Shown here in pieces: positions 55,325 through 64,000 of a stretch of DNA of 64,000 nt. Made by a program: the position numbers and the translations under genes. Every line of letters begins with the position of its first letter. Positions within the stretch are counted from its first letter, which is position 1. Source of the DNA: Pseudobdellovibrionaceae bacterium (GTDB lineage: Bacteria; Bdellovibrionota; Bdellovibrionia; Bdellovibrionales; JAMPXM01); the NCBI GenBank assembly GCA_021463345.1, contig JAJTYM010000009.1, positions 24,948-88,947 on the forward strand. Direction: 5' to 3'. The notes under the pieces are model-generated. The model was not told where the DNA came from, searched no databases, and saw only the letters and a list, made by a program, of their open reading frames with translations.

Positions 55325-56101
55325 TCACGCCGCTTTCGCCCGTTCGGAGCCTTCGTCTCCGCGCGTGAACGCGCGCAGTTTCTCCTCGATGATGAACGGG
55401 TTCATCCCGTCCATGATGCCGACGGCGCCCTCGAGCACCATCGTCTTGATCTCGATCTGCTTCTGGATGCGCCGTTTGATTTTGTTGCCGATGGGGAGGA
55501 AAACCAAGTTCGCCGAGCCGACACCGTACACCGTCGCGACGAAAGCGACCGCGATGCCGCCGGCGAGCGCCGATGTATCGGAGACGTTCTGCATGACGTG
55601 GATCAACCCGAGGACGGCGCCGATGATGCCGATCGTCGGCGCGAAACCGCCGGCGTCCATCCAGATCTTCGCGCCCGCGTTCAAAGCCTCCTCTTCCATT
55701 GCGATCTCGGCCTCGAAGATGTCGCGGAGCGTGTTCGGCTCGACTCCGTCGATCACGAAGCGGAACACGTTCTGCATGAACGGGTTGCTGAAACCGTTGA
55801 GCCTCCGCTCGAGCGCGAGGATCGAATCCTTGCGCGCCACCTGGGCGGCCTCGATGACTTCCCCCACGATCCGCGCCGGATCGTCCCCCTGGGGCTCGAA
55901 GAACGCCCACTTGAGAAGGCGCAGGCCCGTCTTCAGGTCCTCGCGGGTCGTGCCGACGAGCACAGCGCCGGCGGTTCCGCCGAAAACGATGACGGCCGCG
56001 GCCCCCTGGACGACCGAGCCCAAATGCCCGCCTTCGAACAACATCCCGCCGATGATGCCGCCGATCCCAACGAACAGGCCGAGCAACGTGATGATATCCA
56101 T
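55325..56101 (-). CDS. motA: Flagellar motor stator protein MotA
   Basis: 258 aa with four TM segments. GIGGIIGGMLFEGGHLGSVVQGAAAVIVFGGT and the cytoplasmic loop (DDPARIVGEVIEAAQVARKDSILALE) are standard, and GGFAPTIGIIGAVLGLIHVMQN carries the conserved proline of TM3. The C-terminal helix reads GAVGIMDGMNPFIIEEKLRAF. It conducts ions together with MotB and drives flagellar rotation. Confidence 0.96.
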   Translation of the reverse strand: MDIITLLGLFVGIGGIIGGMLFEGGHLGSVVQGAAAVIVFGGTAGAVLVGTTREDLKTGLRLLKWAFFEPQGDDPARIVGEVIEAAQVARKDSILALERRLNGFSNPFMQNVFRFVIDGVEPNTLRDIFEAEIAMEEEALNAGAKIWMDAGGFAPTIGIIGAVLGLIHVMQNVSDTSALAGGIAVAFVATVYGVGSANLVFLPIGNKIKRRIQKQIEIKTMVLEGAVGIMDGMNPFIIEEKLRAFTRGDEGSERAKAA

Positions 56102-56122
56102 TCGCCTTCCCTTCGATGGCGG

Positions 56123-56341
56123 TCAGAAACCAGAGGCCCCGATCGGCCGGGCCTCGGGACCGCCCTCGCACCGTTTCCTGAACGAAACGATGCGCGCGAT
56201 CACGTCATCCGGCGACTGCCGGACGAGGAGCTTCTCTCCGTCCGTGAAAACCAGGACGGTGTCACCGGCGTCTTCCAGGTACCGGATCAAGTCCGGATTG
56301 ACGTACACGATCGCGCCGTTGAGCTTGTTGACCTCTATCAT
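56123..56341 (-). CDS. flbD: FlbD family flagellar protein
   Basis: 72 aa from ATG 56341. MIEVNKLNGAIVYVNPDLIRYLEDAGDTVLVFTDGEKLLVRQSPDDVIARI is the whole FlbD domain, usually found beside motA in flagellar operons of spirochaetes, firmicutes and deltaproteobacteria. Its exact role is unclear (swarming and stator function in some species). It is 21 bp before motA and co-directional. Confidence 0.93.
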   Translation of the reverse strand: MIEVNKLNGAIVYVNPDLIRYLEDAGDTVLVFTDGEKLLVRQSPDDVIARIVSFRKRCEGGPEARPIGASGF

Positions 56342-56439
56342 GCGAAACTCATCGGAATGACTGGCGAAGGAATTTACAACCCCGGTCCCGGATGCCACAA
56401 TCAAAGGCGTTTCCGAGCGAAAGTCGAGGTTGCATCGCG

Positions 56440-57042
56440 ATGAACGGGCTCGTCGAGTTCGACCAGGGTTTATTCCGACGGGTCAACGGGGAGTGGCACA
56501 ATCCGCTGCTCGACGCCGTCATGCCCGTGCTCACCGACTTGCATCGCGCCGGGCCCTGGCCGATCGTCGCGCTCGCCGCGGTTCTGGCGCTTTGGGTGTT
56601 CAAAAAACGCGGATGGGCCGCCAAGGCGATCGTCCTGGTGGCGCTTTCGGTCGCTTTGAGCGACATGGTGAATTATCGCGTGCTCAAGCCGCATTTCAAC
56701 CGGCCGCGACCGCAGGCATCCGGCATCGAAGTCCGGCTCCTCACGGGCCGGCATACGGGCCTTTCGTTCCCATCGAATCACGCCGCCAACACTTTCGCCG
56801 CCGCGAACACGCTGGCCTACGCGATGCCGGGCCTCGGGTGGATCTGGTTCGCCGTCGCGATCCTGGTCTCGTACAGCCGCGTGTACGTGGGAGTGCATTT
56901 CCCCCTCGACGTGGTCGCGGGCGCGTCCGTCGGCATCCTGGTATCGATGTCGGTCTGGCGCGCGTTCGGGCGGCGCTGGCTCGGCCCCGAGCCGCGGGAC
57001 CTTTCCCAAAGCCGCTCGGCTCGTCGAATCCATCAGAAGTGA
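56440..57042 (+). CDS. PAP2-family lipid phosphatase
   Basis: 200 aa from ATG 56440. Six TM-type segments. The three phosphatase motifs are complete: KPHFNRPRPQ (KxxxxxxRP), FPSNHAANTF (PSGH-like, here PSNH) and SYSRVYVGVHFPLDVVAG (SRxxxxxHxxxD). It probably dephosphorylates undecaprenyl-PP or phosphatidate in the inner membrane. Its 3' end overlaps the convergent cNMP-binding gene by 10 bp. Confidence 0.92.
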   Translation: MNGLVEFDQGLFRRVNGEWHNPLLDAVMPVLTDLHRAGPWPIVALAAVLALWVFKKRGWAAKAIVLVALSVALSDMVNYRVLKPHFNRPRPQASGIEVRLLTGRHTGLSFPSNHAANTFAAANTLAYAMPGLGWIWFAVAILVSYSRVYVGVHFPLDVVAGASVGILVSMSVWRAFGRRWLGPEPRDLSQSRSARRIHQK

Positions 57043-57500
57043 CGCAGATTCTTCTCCCGGGCGAAACTGAGGTCGTTCGTCGTGATCCGCAGGCGGCCGC
57101 AAAGGAAATGGCAGAGCGACTTGTAGAATTTCACCGCCACCGTCGGGTTCGCATCGAGCGTCTCGCGAAGCTGACCGAAATCCAAGGAGATGATTTCCGT
57201 CTTTTCGATCGCGAAGACCGTCGCCGAGCGTTTCTCGCCGTCGACGAACGCCATCTCACCGAAATGCGACCCGGTCGCCAGGTGCGCGACATCGACCCCG
57301 TCCCCGTCCTTGCTCTTCTGCCGGATGCGAACCGAGCCGTATTTGATCACGTAGAGCGAGTGCGCAGCGTCGCCCTGGTTGAATATCTCGTCGCCCTGGG
57401 CGTAAGAAGACAGTTTCGCGATCGCGCCGATTCTCTCGAGTTCGTCCGGGCTCATCTCTTTGAACAAGTAAACATTCTGCAGAAGGTTGTTCGTGGACAT
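57033..57500 (-). CDS. Cyclic nucleotide-binding domain protein without DNA-binding domain
   Basis: 155 aa. A single cNMP-binding fold: LFKEMSPDELERIGAIAKLSSYAQGDEIFNQGDAAHSLYVIKYGSVRI, the phosphate-binding cassette GSHFGEMAFVDGEKRSATVFA and a C-terminal helix. The FGEM...RSATV cassette keeps the arginine that holds the phosphate, so cAMP or cGMP could bind. There is no HTH, so it is a signalling adaptor rather than a CRP regulator. Soluble. Confidence 0.88.
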   Translation of the reverse strand: MSTNNLLQNVYLFKEMSPDELERIGAIAKLSSYAQGDEIFNQGDAAHSLYVIKYGSVRIRQKSKDGDGVDVAHLATGSHFGEMAFVDGEKRSATVFAIEKTEIISLDFGQLRETLDANPTVAVKFYKSLCHFLCGRLRITTNDLSFAREKNLRHF

Positions 57501-57611
57501 GCGGCCTCCGGGGAACTCGCGTCTCGAATCCGTGACGACGTGATGAGACCAGGATAATAGGTTTTACGACGGACTGTCCATACTATAGCTTTTGGCGTGG
57601 AGGTGGGTTCT

Positions 57612-58601
57612 ATGAAAGTCTTGGTCACCGGCGCCACCGGGTTTCTCGGCGGCTGGCTCGTGCGGCGCCTCGTCGAGGGGGGACACGACGTCAGGATCAT
57701 GCACCGTCGAGGCAGCGACCTCGAGAACCTCGCCGGCCTTCGCCTCGAAACGAGCGAAGGCGACGTCACGAACGCCGAAAGTCTGGTCGAGGCGTGCGCG
57801 GGCGTGGACACCGTGTTTCATCTCGCCGGCCTCGTCGCCTACACGCGCGCGCAACGTTCGGCGATGGAGAGAATCAACGTGGGCGGCACCCACAACGTCA
57901 TCGAAGCCTGCGTGAAAGCCAAGGTCCGGAGGCTGGTCCACTTGAGTTCGGTCGCCGCGATCGGCGCGAGCTTCGACGGCGAACGACCGCTCAACGAAGA
58001 CTCCGAGTACAACATCCATCATCTGAACCTCGGCTACTTCGAGACCAAACACGCCGCCGAGCTCCTCGTCCGGGACGCCGCGCGCACAGGCCGCCTCGAC
58101 GCCGTGATGATCAATCCGTCCACGGTCTACGGGGCCGGCGACGCCAAAAAAGGCAGCCGCGACGTGCAACTCAAGGTGGCGCGCGGCAGGTTCCCCTTTT
58201 ACCCGCCCGGCGGAGTCAACGTCGTCGCGATCGAGGACGTCATCGACTGCATCCTCGCGGCGTGGGGCAAGGGCCGCGCGGGCGAACGCTACATCGTCGC
58301 CGGGGACAATTTGCTGATCAAGGACCTGTTCGCCGCGATCGCCGAGGAGGCCGGCGTGAGACCACCGCAGGTCCCCCTCCCGGATTTCGCGCTCCACGCC
58401 GCGGGTAAAGCGGGGGATTTCCTCGAATCGATCGGCCGAAAAGGCCCGATCAATTCCGAGAACGCGTGGACGGCGACGCTTTTTCATTGGTTCGACGCCG
58501 CGAAAGCGAAACGCGAACTCGGATTGCGCCCAAGACCATCGCGCGAAGCCATCGCCGACAGCGTGCGCTGGGTCCGCGAGCGCGGGCTGCTGGACGACTG
58601 A
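57612..58601 (+). CDS. Extended SDR, NAD(P)-dependent epimerase/dehydratase-like
   Basis: 329 aa from ATG 57612 with GGAGG 8 nt upstream. VLVTGATGFLGGWLVRRLVEGGHDVRIMHR is the nucleotide-binding TGxxGxxG, and GDVTNAESLVEACAGVDTVFHLAG is the second. Tyr-xxx-Lys is in YFETKHAAE and the catalytic serine in LVHLSSVAAIG. Best resemblance is to the dihydroflavonol-4-reductase/hopanoid-associated (HpnA-like) group, which acts on sugars, sterols or isoprenoid precursors; substrate unknown. Confidence 0.9.
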   Translation: MKVLVTGATGFLGGWLVRRLVEGGHDVRIMHRRGSDLENLAGLRLETSEGDVTNAESLVEACAGVDTVFHLAGLVAYTRAQRSAMERINVGGTHNVIEACVKAKVRRLVHLSSVAAIGASFDGERPLNEDSEYNIHHLNLGYFETKHAAELLVRDAARTGRLDAVMINPSTVYGAGDAKKGSRDVQLKVARGRFPFYPPGGVNVVAIEDVIDCILAAWGKGRAGERYIVAGDNLLIKDLFAAIAEEAGVRPPQVPLPDFALHAAGKAGDFLESIGRKGPINSENAWTATLFHWFDAAKAKRELGLRPRPSREAIADSVRWVRERGLLDD

Positions 58602-58671
58602 AGGCCAGGACCCGCCTCAAGGCATCGCTATCGCAAGTCATTTGGAAATTCATGGGACTTGATATAAAACC

Positions 58672-59580
58672 ATGGGGATGCTCAAGTTTTTGCTGCACTC
58701 CGCGCTCGGGTTGCTCTGCTTCCTGGCCCTGCTGACGGCCCTCGCGGGCGCGGCCCTGCTCAGCGCCCCACGCCCCGACGACATCAAGAAATGCATCGTG
58801 GCCAAAATGCACTCCGTGCCGCTGTGCCCGACCGATAAAGCGTACGTCCGCATCAAGAACATCTCGCCGTACATCCGCCACGCGGTGATCGTCTCCGAAG
58901 ACGCGGGGTTTTACGGCCACAACGGCCTGGACTTCCATGAGCTCAGAATGAGTTTCGAGGAGAACCTCAAGGCGGGGCGGTTCGCGCGCGGCGGCTCCAC
59001 GATCACCCAACAACTCGCGAAAAACGTCTATTTGAGCGGCGACAAATCCCTGGTCCGCAAGGCCCGCGAAGCGTTGATCGCCCTCCAACTCGAGAAGACG
59101 CTCACCAAGGACGAAATCCTCGAGAAGTATCTCAACGTCGTTGAATTCGGCCCGGACATTTACGGTGTGGCCAAGGCGACGCAATATTACTTCGGCAAAG
59201 CGCCAGCCGACGTCGACGTGCTCGAAGGCGCATGGCTCGCGTTCGTTCTGCCCAACCCCAAACAATACTCGCAGAGCTTTCGCAAGCGCGAATTGACCCG
59301 CTTCGCTCGCAGCCGTTTGCAAGTGATCGTGCGCCGCATGGCTCGCTACAAGCGCATCACAGCCGACGCGGAAGCCCAAGCGCTCGAACGGCTGGCCCAC
59401 ATGTTCAAGCCGATCGAGGATCCGAACGAGGACCCGATCGACCCGGCGCTCGAAGCCGAGCTTCAAGAGGCGACGCCGGATGAGATGCCCGAAGAAGCGC
59501 CCGAATCCGGTTTGTTCGAGGAATCGTCGGAAACGGCCGAGCCGCCTCTCGGCGACGCGCTTGCCGAGCCTGGTTTTTGA
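58672..59580 (+). CDS. Monofunctional biosynthetic peptidoglycan transglycosylase (GT51)
   Basis: 302 aa. N-terminal TM (LHSALGLLCFLALLTALAGAALL) followed by a GT51 catalytic domain: HAVIVSEDAGFYGHNGLDFHE with the catalytic glutamate, RFARGGSTITQQLAKNVYLS, KTLTKDEILEKYLNVVEFGPDIYGVAKATQYYFGK, PNPKQYSQ. There is no transpeptidase domain. A 70-residue Glu/Pro-rich acidic tail follows (from about residue 240), unusual for MtgA. Translation starts at ATG 58672 or 58678. Confidence 0.93.
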   Translation: MGMLKFLLHSALGLLCFLALLTALAGAALLSAPRPDDIKKCIVAKMHSVPLCPTDKAYVRIKNISPYIRHAVIVSEDAGFYGHNGLDFHELRMSFEENLKAGRFARGGSTITQQLAKNVYLSGDKSLVRKAREALIALQLEKTLTKDEILEKYLNVVEFGPDIYGVAKATQYYFGKAPADVDVLEGAWLAFVLPNPKQYSQSFRKRELTRFARSRLQVIVRRMARYKRITADAEAQALERLAHMFKPIEDPNEDPIDPALEAELQEATPDEMPEEAPESGLFEESSETAEPPLGDALAEPGF

Positions 59581-59649
59581 GCGGGAGTCCCCGGCGACGA
59601 CCGTGAGCCCCCGCGGCGGCGGGGCCCCTCGACGGCGGCCGGGCCGCTC

Positions 59650-61473
<1,824 letters not shown>

Positions 61474-61495
61474 AAGGGTCCCTCTCGTTCCGGCC

Positions 61496-62515
61496 TCAGC
61501 CGTGCCCGCCCATTAAGAATGCTTCATGGCTTGTATCGACCTGCAGCACCGACTTCAGGTCAGCGAAATACGCAAGGGCGAGATCGAGGGTCTCGCCCAC
61601 CGCCTGGGATTGGAAGATCGTTTTGCGGAAATTCGCGGCCCCAGGATAGCCGGTGGAATACCAGGAGGCAAATTTCTTCAATTGCAGCAGGGTTATCTTT
61701 TCGTCCGTCCGCGACAGAAAAAGGTCGTGCATATCGCGCAAAAGACCTTGGAAATCCCGGTCGTGCTCGTACCTGCCGCCGGCCCAAAGGGCCGCCGCCT
61801 CGCGGAAGATCCAAGGGTTCTTCAGGCAGCCACGGCCGATCATCACGCCGTCGCAGCCGGACTCGCGCAAACGGCGCACGGCGGTGGACGCCGAATGGAT
61901 GTCGCCGTTGCCGAGGATGGGGATTTTGCTCTTGGCTTTGACCGAAGCGATGAAGTCCCAGTCCGCCTGCCCGGAGTAACCTTGGGCGCGCGTGCGGCCG
62001 TGAATCGCCACCCACGCGAGCCCCTCGTCGTAGGCGATCGCGGCGACATCGAGGGCATTGCGGCTGGTTTCGTCCCAACCCATGCGGATCTTCACCGTGA
62101 GTGGGATCGAAACCGCGGCTTTGACCGTCCTGAACATCTCCGCAACCCGCGGCAGATCCCTCAGGATCGCCGACCCCGCGCCCTTCTTGACGACTTTCGG
62201 CACGGGGCAACCGAAATTCAGGTCGATGAAGTCGGCCCCGAAACCCTCGGCGAACTTAGCGGCCCTGGCAACGATCTCAGGCGTTTCACCGAAGAGCTGA
62301 ACGCCGAACGGGCGCTGAATTTCCTCGAAACCCATCAAGCGGATCGTCTTTTCGCTCTTGAATTCGATGCCGTGCGCGCTCACCAATTCGGTGATCACGA
62401 CGCCGCAGCCGAGGCGCCGCATAAGCGTGCGAAACGCCGAATCGGTGATGCCGGCCATCGGCGCGAGCACGAATGGGTTGGAGCGCAAGGCGCCGAGCAG
62501 ATCGAGTGATGCCAC
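61496..62515 (-). CDS. tRNA-dihydrouridine synthase, DusB-like
   Basis: 339 aa; start GTG 62515. FMN-dependent TIM barrel: FVLAPMAGITDSAFRTLMRRLGC, FGVQLFGETPEIV, DFIDLNFGCPVPKVVKKGAGSAIL with the catalytic cysteine, VKIRMGWDETSRN, VAIHGRTRAQGYSGQADWDFI, ILGNGDIHSASTAV and GVMIGRGCLKNPWIF. The C-terminal helical tRNA-binding part resembles DusB. It is first in the dus-typA unit, read from the promoter at 62546-62574. Confidence 0.95.
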   Translation of the reverse strand: MASLDLLGALRSNPFVLAPMAGITDSAFRTLMRRLGCGVVITELVSAHGIEFKSEKTIRLMGFEEIQRPFGVQLFGETPEIVARAAKFAEGFGADFIDLNFGCPVPKVVKKGAGSAILRDLPRVAEMFRTVKAAVSIPLTVKIRMGWDETSRNALDVAAIAYDEGLAWVAIHGRTRAQGYSGQADWDFIASVKAKSKIPILGNGDIHSASTAVRRLRESGCDGVMIGRGCLKNPWIFREAAALWAGGRYEHDRDFQGLLRDMHDLFLSRTDEKITLLQLKKFASWYSTGYPGAANFRKTIFQSQAVGETLDLALAYFADLKSVLQVDTSHEAFLMGGHG

Positions 62516-62545
62516 GCTTTAAGAATTTCCTTGATTAGACGCGCG

Positions 62546-62574
62546 TTTATAGCGAAACGCCGGCTTTGACGCAA
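62546..62574 (-). promoter_or_regulatory. Predicted sigma-70 promoter of dus-typA
   Basis: On the minus strand TTGCGT (62574-62569) and TATAAA (62551-62546) are 17 nt apart, transcript start near 62539, 24 nt before the GTG. The palindrome CAAGAGCTCTTG (62572-62583) touches the -35. Confidence 0.75.
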
Positions 62575-62636
62575 GAGCTCTTGAGAGCGATGAGTTTTTA
62601 CACGAAAAACAAGTCCCTATCGGGAGTGAAACGACG

Positions 62637-63614
62637 ATGCGGACAAAGCGACTGACTCTTGGGATCGACTTGGGTGGAACGAAGATCGCGACGGGCCTTG
62701 TCGACGAATCTGGCCATGTGATCGCTTCCGACCGACGGCCATCGAAAAGCCCGCGGCACACGCCCTTATCCACGCGTGAGCAGATCCGGTTCTGCGTGGA
62801 CTCCATGGCCGAAGGGTCTCTCGCCGTCCTCGACACGGCGCCCGGCAAGACTTTGAGACAAAAGGCGGCGGCCATCGAGGGCTTGGGCTTGGCGGCCGCG
62901 GGCCCGCTCAACGTGGAAAAGGGGCAAATCGTGCGCCCCTCGAATTTCGAAGGCTGGGGCATCGTACCGATCGTGCGTTTACTCGATCAGGCGCTCCGCA
63001 AACGAGGGATCACGGTCCCCATTCATTTTCAAAACGACGCGATCGCGGCCGCTCTCGGCGAAGGTTGGATCGGCCTCGCCAAGCGGGCGACCAGTCACGC
63101 GACGATCACCCTGGGGACCGGCGTGGGGACCGGCGTGATACTCAACGGCCAACCGGCGCAAAGCAAAGGAATGGGTTCCGAATGGGGCCACAGCATCGTC
63201 GATTGGAGCGCCCTTCCCGAAGACGCGAAAGACCCATATCCCTCCACTGTCGAGGGTTATTCCTCCGGCACGGGTATGATGCGGCTCGCGCGCTCTCTCG
63301 GCTTCGAAGGCCCCGACACGGTCGCGCTCGCCGAAGCCGCGCGGCGCGGGGACAAACTCGCTCTCCATGTTTTCGCGCGCGCATCGCGCGGACTCGCGGC
63401 GCTTTTCCATAATCTGTCCATAGGCTTCAACATCGACATCCTCGTGGTCACCGGAGGGCTGCTGCCCGCCCAAGACCTCTTCGTACCGCGCGCGATCGAC
63501 ACCTACCTCGATTGGATCGCCAAAACGGCGCCGGACTTCGCCGCGCCCGTGAAGATCTCCAGACTCGGCGATAAAGCCGGCGTGGTGGGCGCGGCGCGGC
63601 TGCCTCTGCTCTGA
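62637..63614 (+). CDS. ROK-family sugar kinase without the zinc motif
   Basis: 325 aa. ASKHA fold: LTLGIDLGGTKIATGLVDESGHV, phosphate-2 region IEGLGLAAAGPLN, FQNDAIAAALGEGWIGLAK, ATITLGTGVGTGVILNG, EWGHSIVDW (the catalytic histidine region), EGYSSGTGMMRLA and ILVVTGGLLPAQDLFVPRAID. ROK proteins include glucokinases and N-acetylsugar kinases. The CxCGxxGCxE zinc site normally following the catalytic histidine is absent; DAKDPYPSTVEGYSSG stands in its place. No HTH domain, so an enzyme rather than an XylR-type repressor. Confidence 0.9.
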   Translation: MRTKRLTLGIDLGGTKIATGLVDESGHVIASDRRPSKSPRHTPLSTREQIRFCVDSMAEGSLAVLDTAPGKTLRQKAAAIEGLGLAAAGPLNVEKGQIVRPSNFEGWGIVPIVRLLDQALRKRGITVPIHFQNDAIAAALGEGWIGLAKRATSHATITLGTGVGTGVILNGQPAQSKGMGSEWGHSIVDWSALPEDAKDPYPSTVEGYSSGTGMMRLARSLGFEGPDTVALAEAARRGDKLALHVFARASRGLAALFHNLSIGFNIDILVVTGGLLPAQDLFVPRAIDTYLDWIAKTAPDFAAPVKISRLGDKAGVVGAARLPLL

Positions 63615-63871
63615 ATCAGAACCGATGAATGCTTGGGCGGGACCGGCGGGAGTGCACCGCGCGGAAGATCGCCCGCGCCCGAACATACGGATAACAGGTG
63701 TGAACAATTTGTCTATGTTCGCCAACACCCCTTCTTGCGACGGCGAGAACGGCAGTCAAGACTGGTTTTGGTGAGTGCCATCGCAGCAAAAAGCGGCGCG
63801 AAACGCCACCCGTCAACCACTCAACCGCATGGACGACCTATGCATACTCGCATGACGTGGGTAAAAGTAAG

Positions 63872-64000
63872 ATGACCGGGACGGCGACGACGCCTTTTGA
63901 GTTCTCCACGGCCTTCTGCCGGACGCTGGGCCTCCTCACCCCCGCTGAACTGCAGGCCCTGCGCGGAAAAACGGTCGCGATCGCGGGCCTGGGGGGCGTC
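63872..64000 (+). CDS. ThiF/MoeB/HesA-family E1-like adenylyltransferase, cut by the right edge
   Basis: 43 codons visible from ATG 63872 to the window end. FEFSTAFCRTLGLLTPAELQALRGKTVAIAGLGGV is the usual opening of ThiF/HesA E1-like proteins, with the Rossmann glycine motif beginning at the edge. Many such proteins in Gram-negatives are fused to a nitroreductase domain or adenylate small modifier proteins; this cannot be told here. The ribosome site (GGGTAAAAG) is weak. Confidence 0.75.
   Translation, partial: MTGTATTPFEFSTAFCRTLGLLTPAELQALRGKTVAIAGLGGV

Noticed and set aside
63633..63875. Plus-strand 80-codon ORF before the ThiF-like gene
   Set aside because: No ribosome site, arginine-rich low-complexity translation and no family resemblance; the region is more likely spacer with promoter.

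Overview
The window is GC-rich, compact bacterial chromosome and reads almost entirely as vertically inherited housekeeping and envelope functions. I see no insertion sequence, prophage, CRISPR array or rRNA operon. The genome is didermic: it has Tol proteins, lipoproteins and FtsEX/EnvC. It is flagellated (MotA, MotB, FlbD). It carries a SUF Fe-S system with an Rrf2 regulator, a paired ArsA-type ATPase locus, a GshA of the gamma-proteobacterial/Leptospirillum type, and several long exported proteins with no recognisable domain. Together these suggest Bdellovibrionota (Bdellovibrio/Oligoflexia side) or a neighbouring former deltaproteobacterial lineage. This is inferred from gene content, not from a tree.

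Layout. 1-6.4 kb: an acyl-CoA carboxylase carboxyltransferase subunit (cut by the left edge), a hotdog-fold DUF4442 protein, a small exported protein, a methyltransferase with an extra N-terminal domain, a trypsin-like lipoprotein, a YflT-type stress protein and a cysteine synthase-like enzyme. 6.46-6.92 kb: the RNase P RNA gene with promoter and terminator. 7.1-10.8 kb: a 35-codon membrane peptide, two overlapping family 2 glycosyltransferases (the first fused to a short radical-SAM-like domain) and an orphan GspG-like pseudopilin. 10.8-13.2 kb: ribosome hibernation factor, CBS-pair protein, OsmC protein and HD hydrolase. 13.5-14.4 kb: a disturbed tRNA-Val array. An intact tRNA-Val(UAC) lies between the exact 5' and 3' halves of a second tRNA-Val(UAC), and an XRE-type gene runs into the 5' half.

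15-21 kb: a TPR/winged-helix regulator, then clpP-clpX-lon on the minus strand. 21-31 kb: leucyl aminopeptidase, an exported protein, then arsA1-arsA2-TPR lipoprotein-EI24 protein-gshA as one minus-strand unit. Trigger factor is read the other way from its own promoter. 30.5-35.5 kb: a division/cell-wall operon (105-aa protein-ftsE-ftsX-envC-like-ctp-crcB). 35.8-38.2 kb: a zinc-metallopeptidase lipoprotein and a membrane-anchored protein. 38.2-44.4 kb: the rrf2-sufB-sufC-sufD-sufS-nfu operon with a readable promoter and operator-like repeats. A degenerate GDPD-fold protein is divergent from it.

45.3-49.9 kb: tolQ-tolR-tolA-tolB followed by a secreted cyclophilin, with no pal. 50.1-54.5 kb: a 1173-aa membrane protein and a 211-aa exported helical protein, both of unknown function. 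54.5-56.4 kb: flbD-motA-motB. 56.4-64 kb: PAP2 phosphatase, a cNMP-binding protein, an extended SDR, a GT51 peptidoglycan glycosyltransferase, dusB-typA, a ROK kinase and the start of a ThiF/HesA E1-like protein.

The points most worth a second look are the split tRNA-Val locus, the radical-SAM/GT2 fusion, the 1173-aa/211-aa exported pair, the two-ArsA locus and the non-catalytic-looking GDPD protein.
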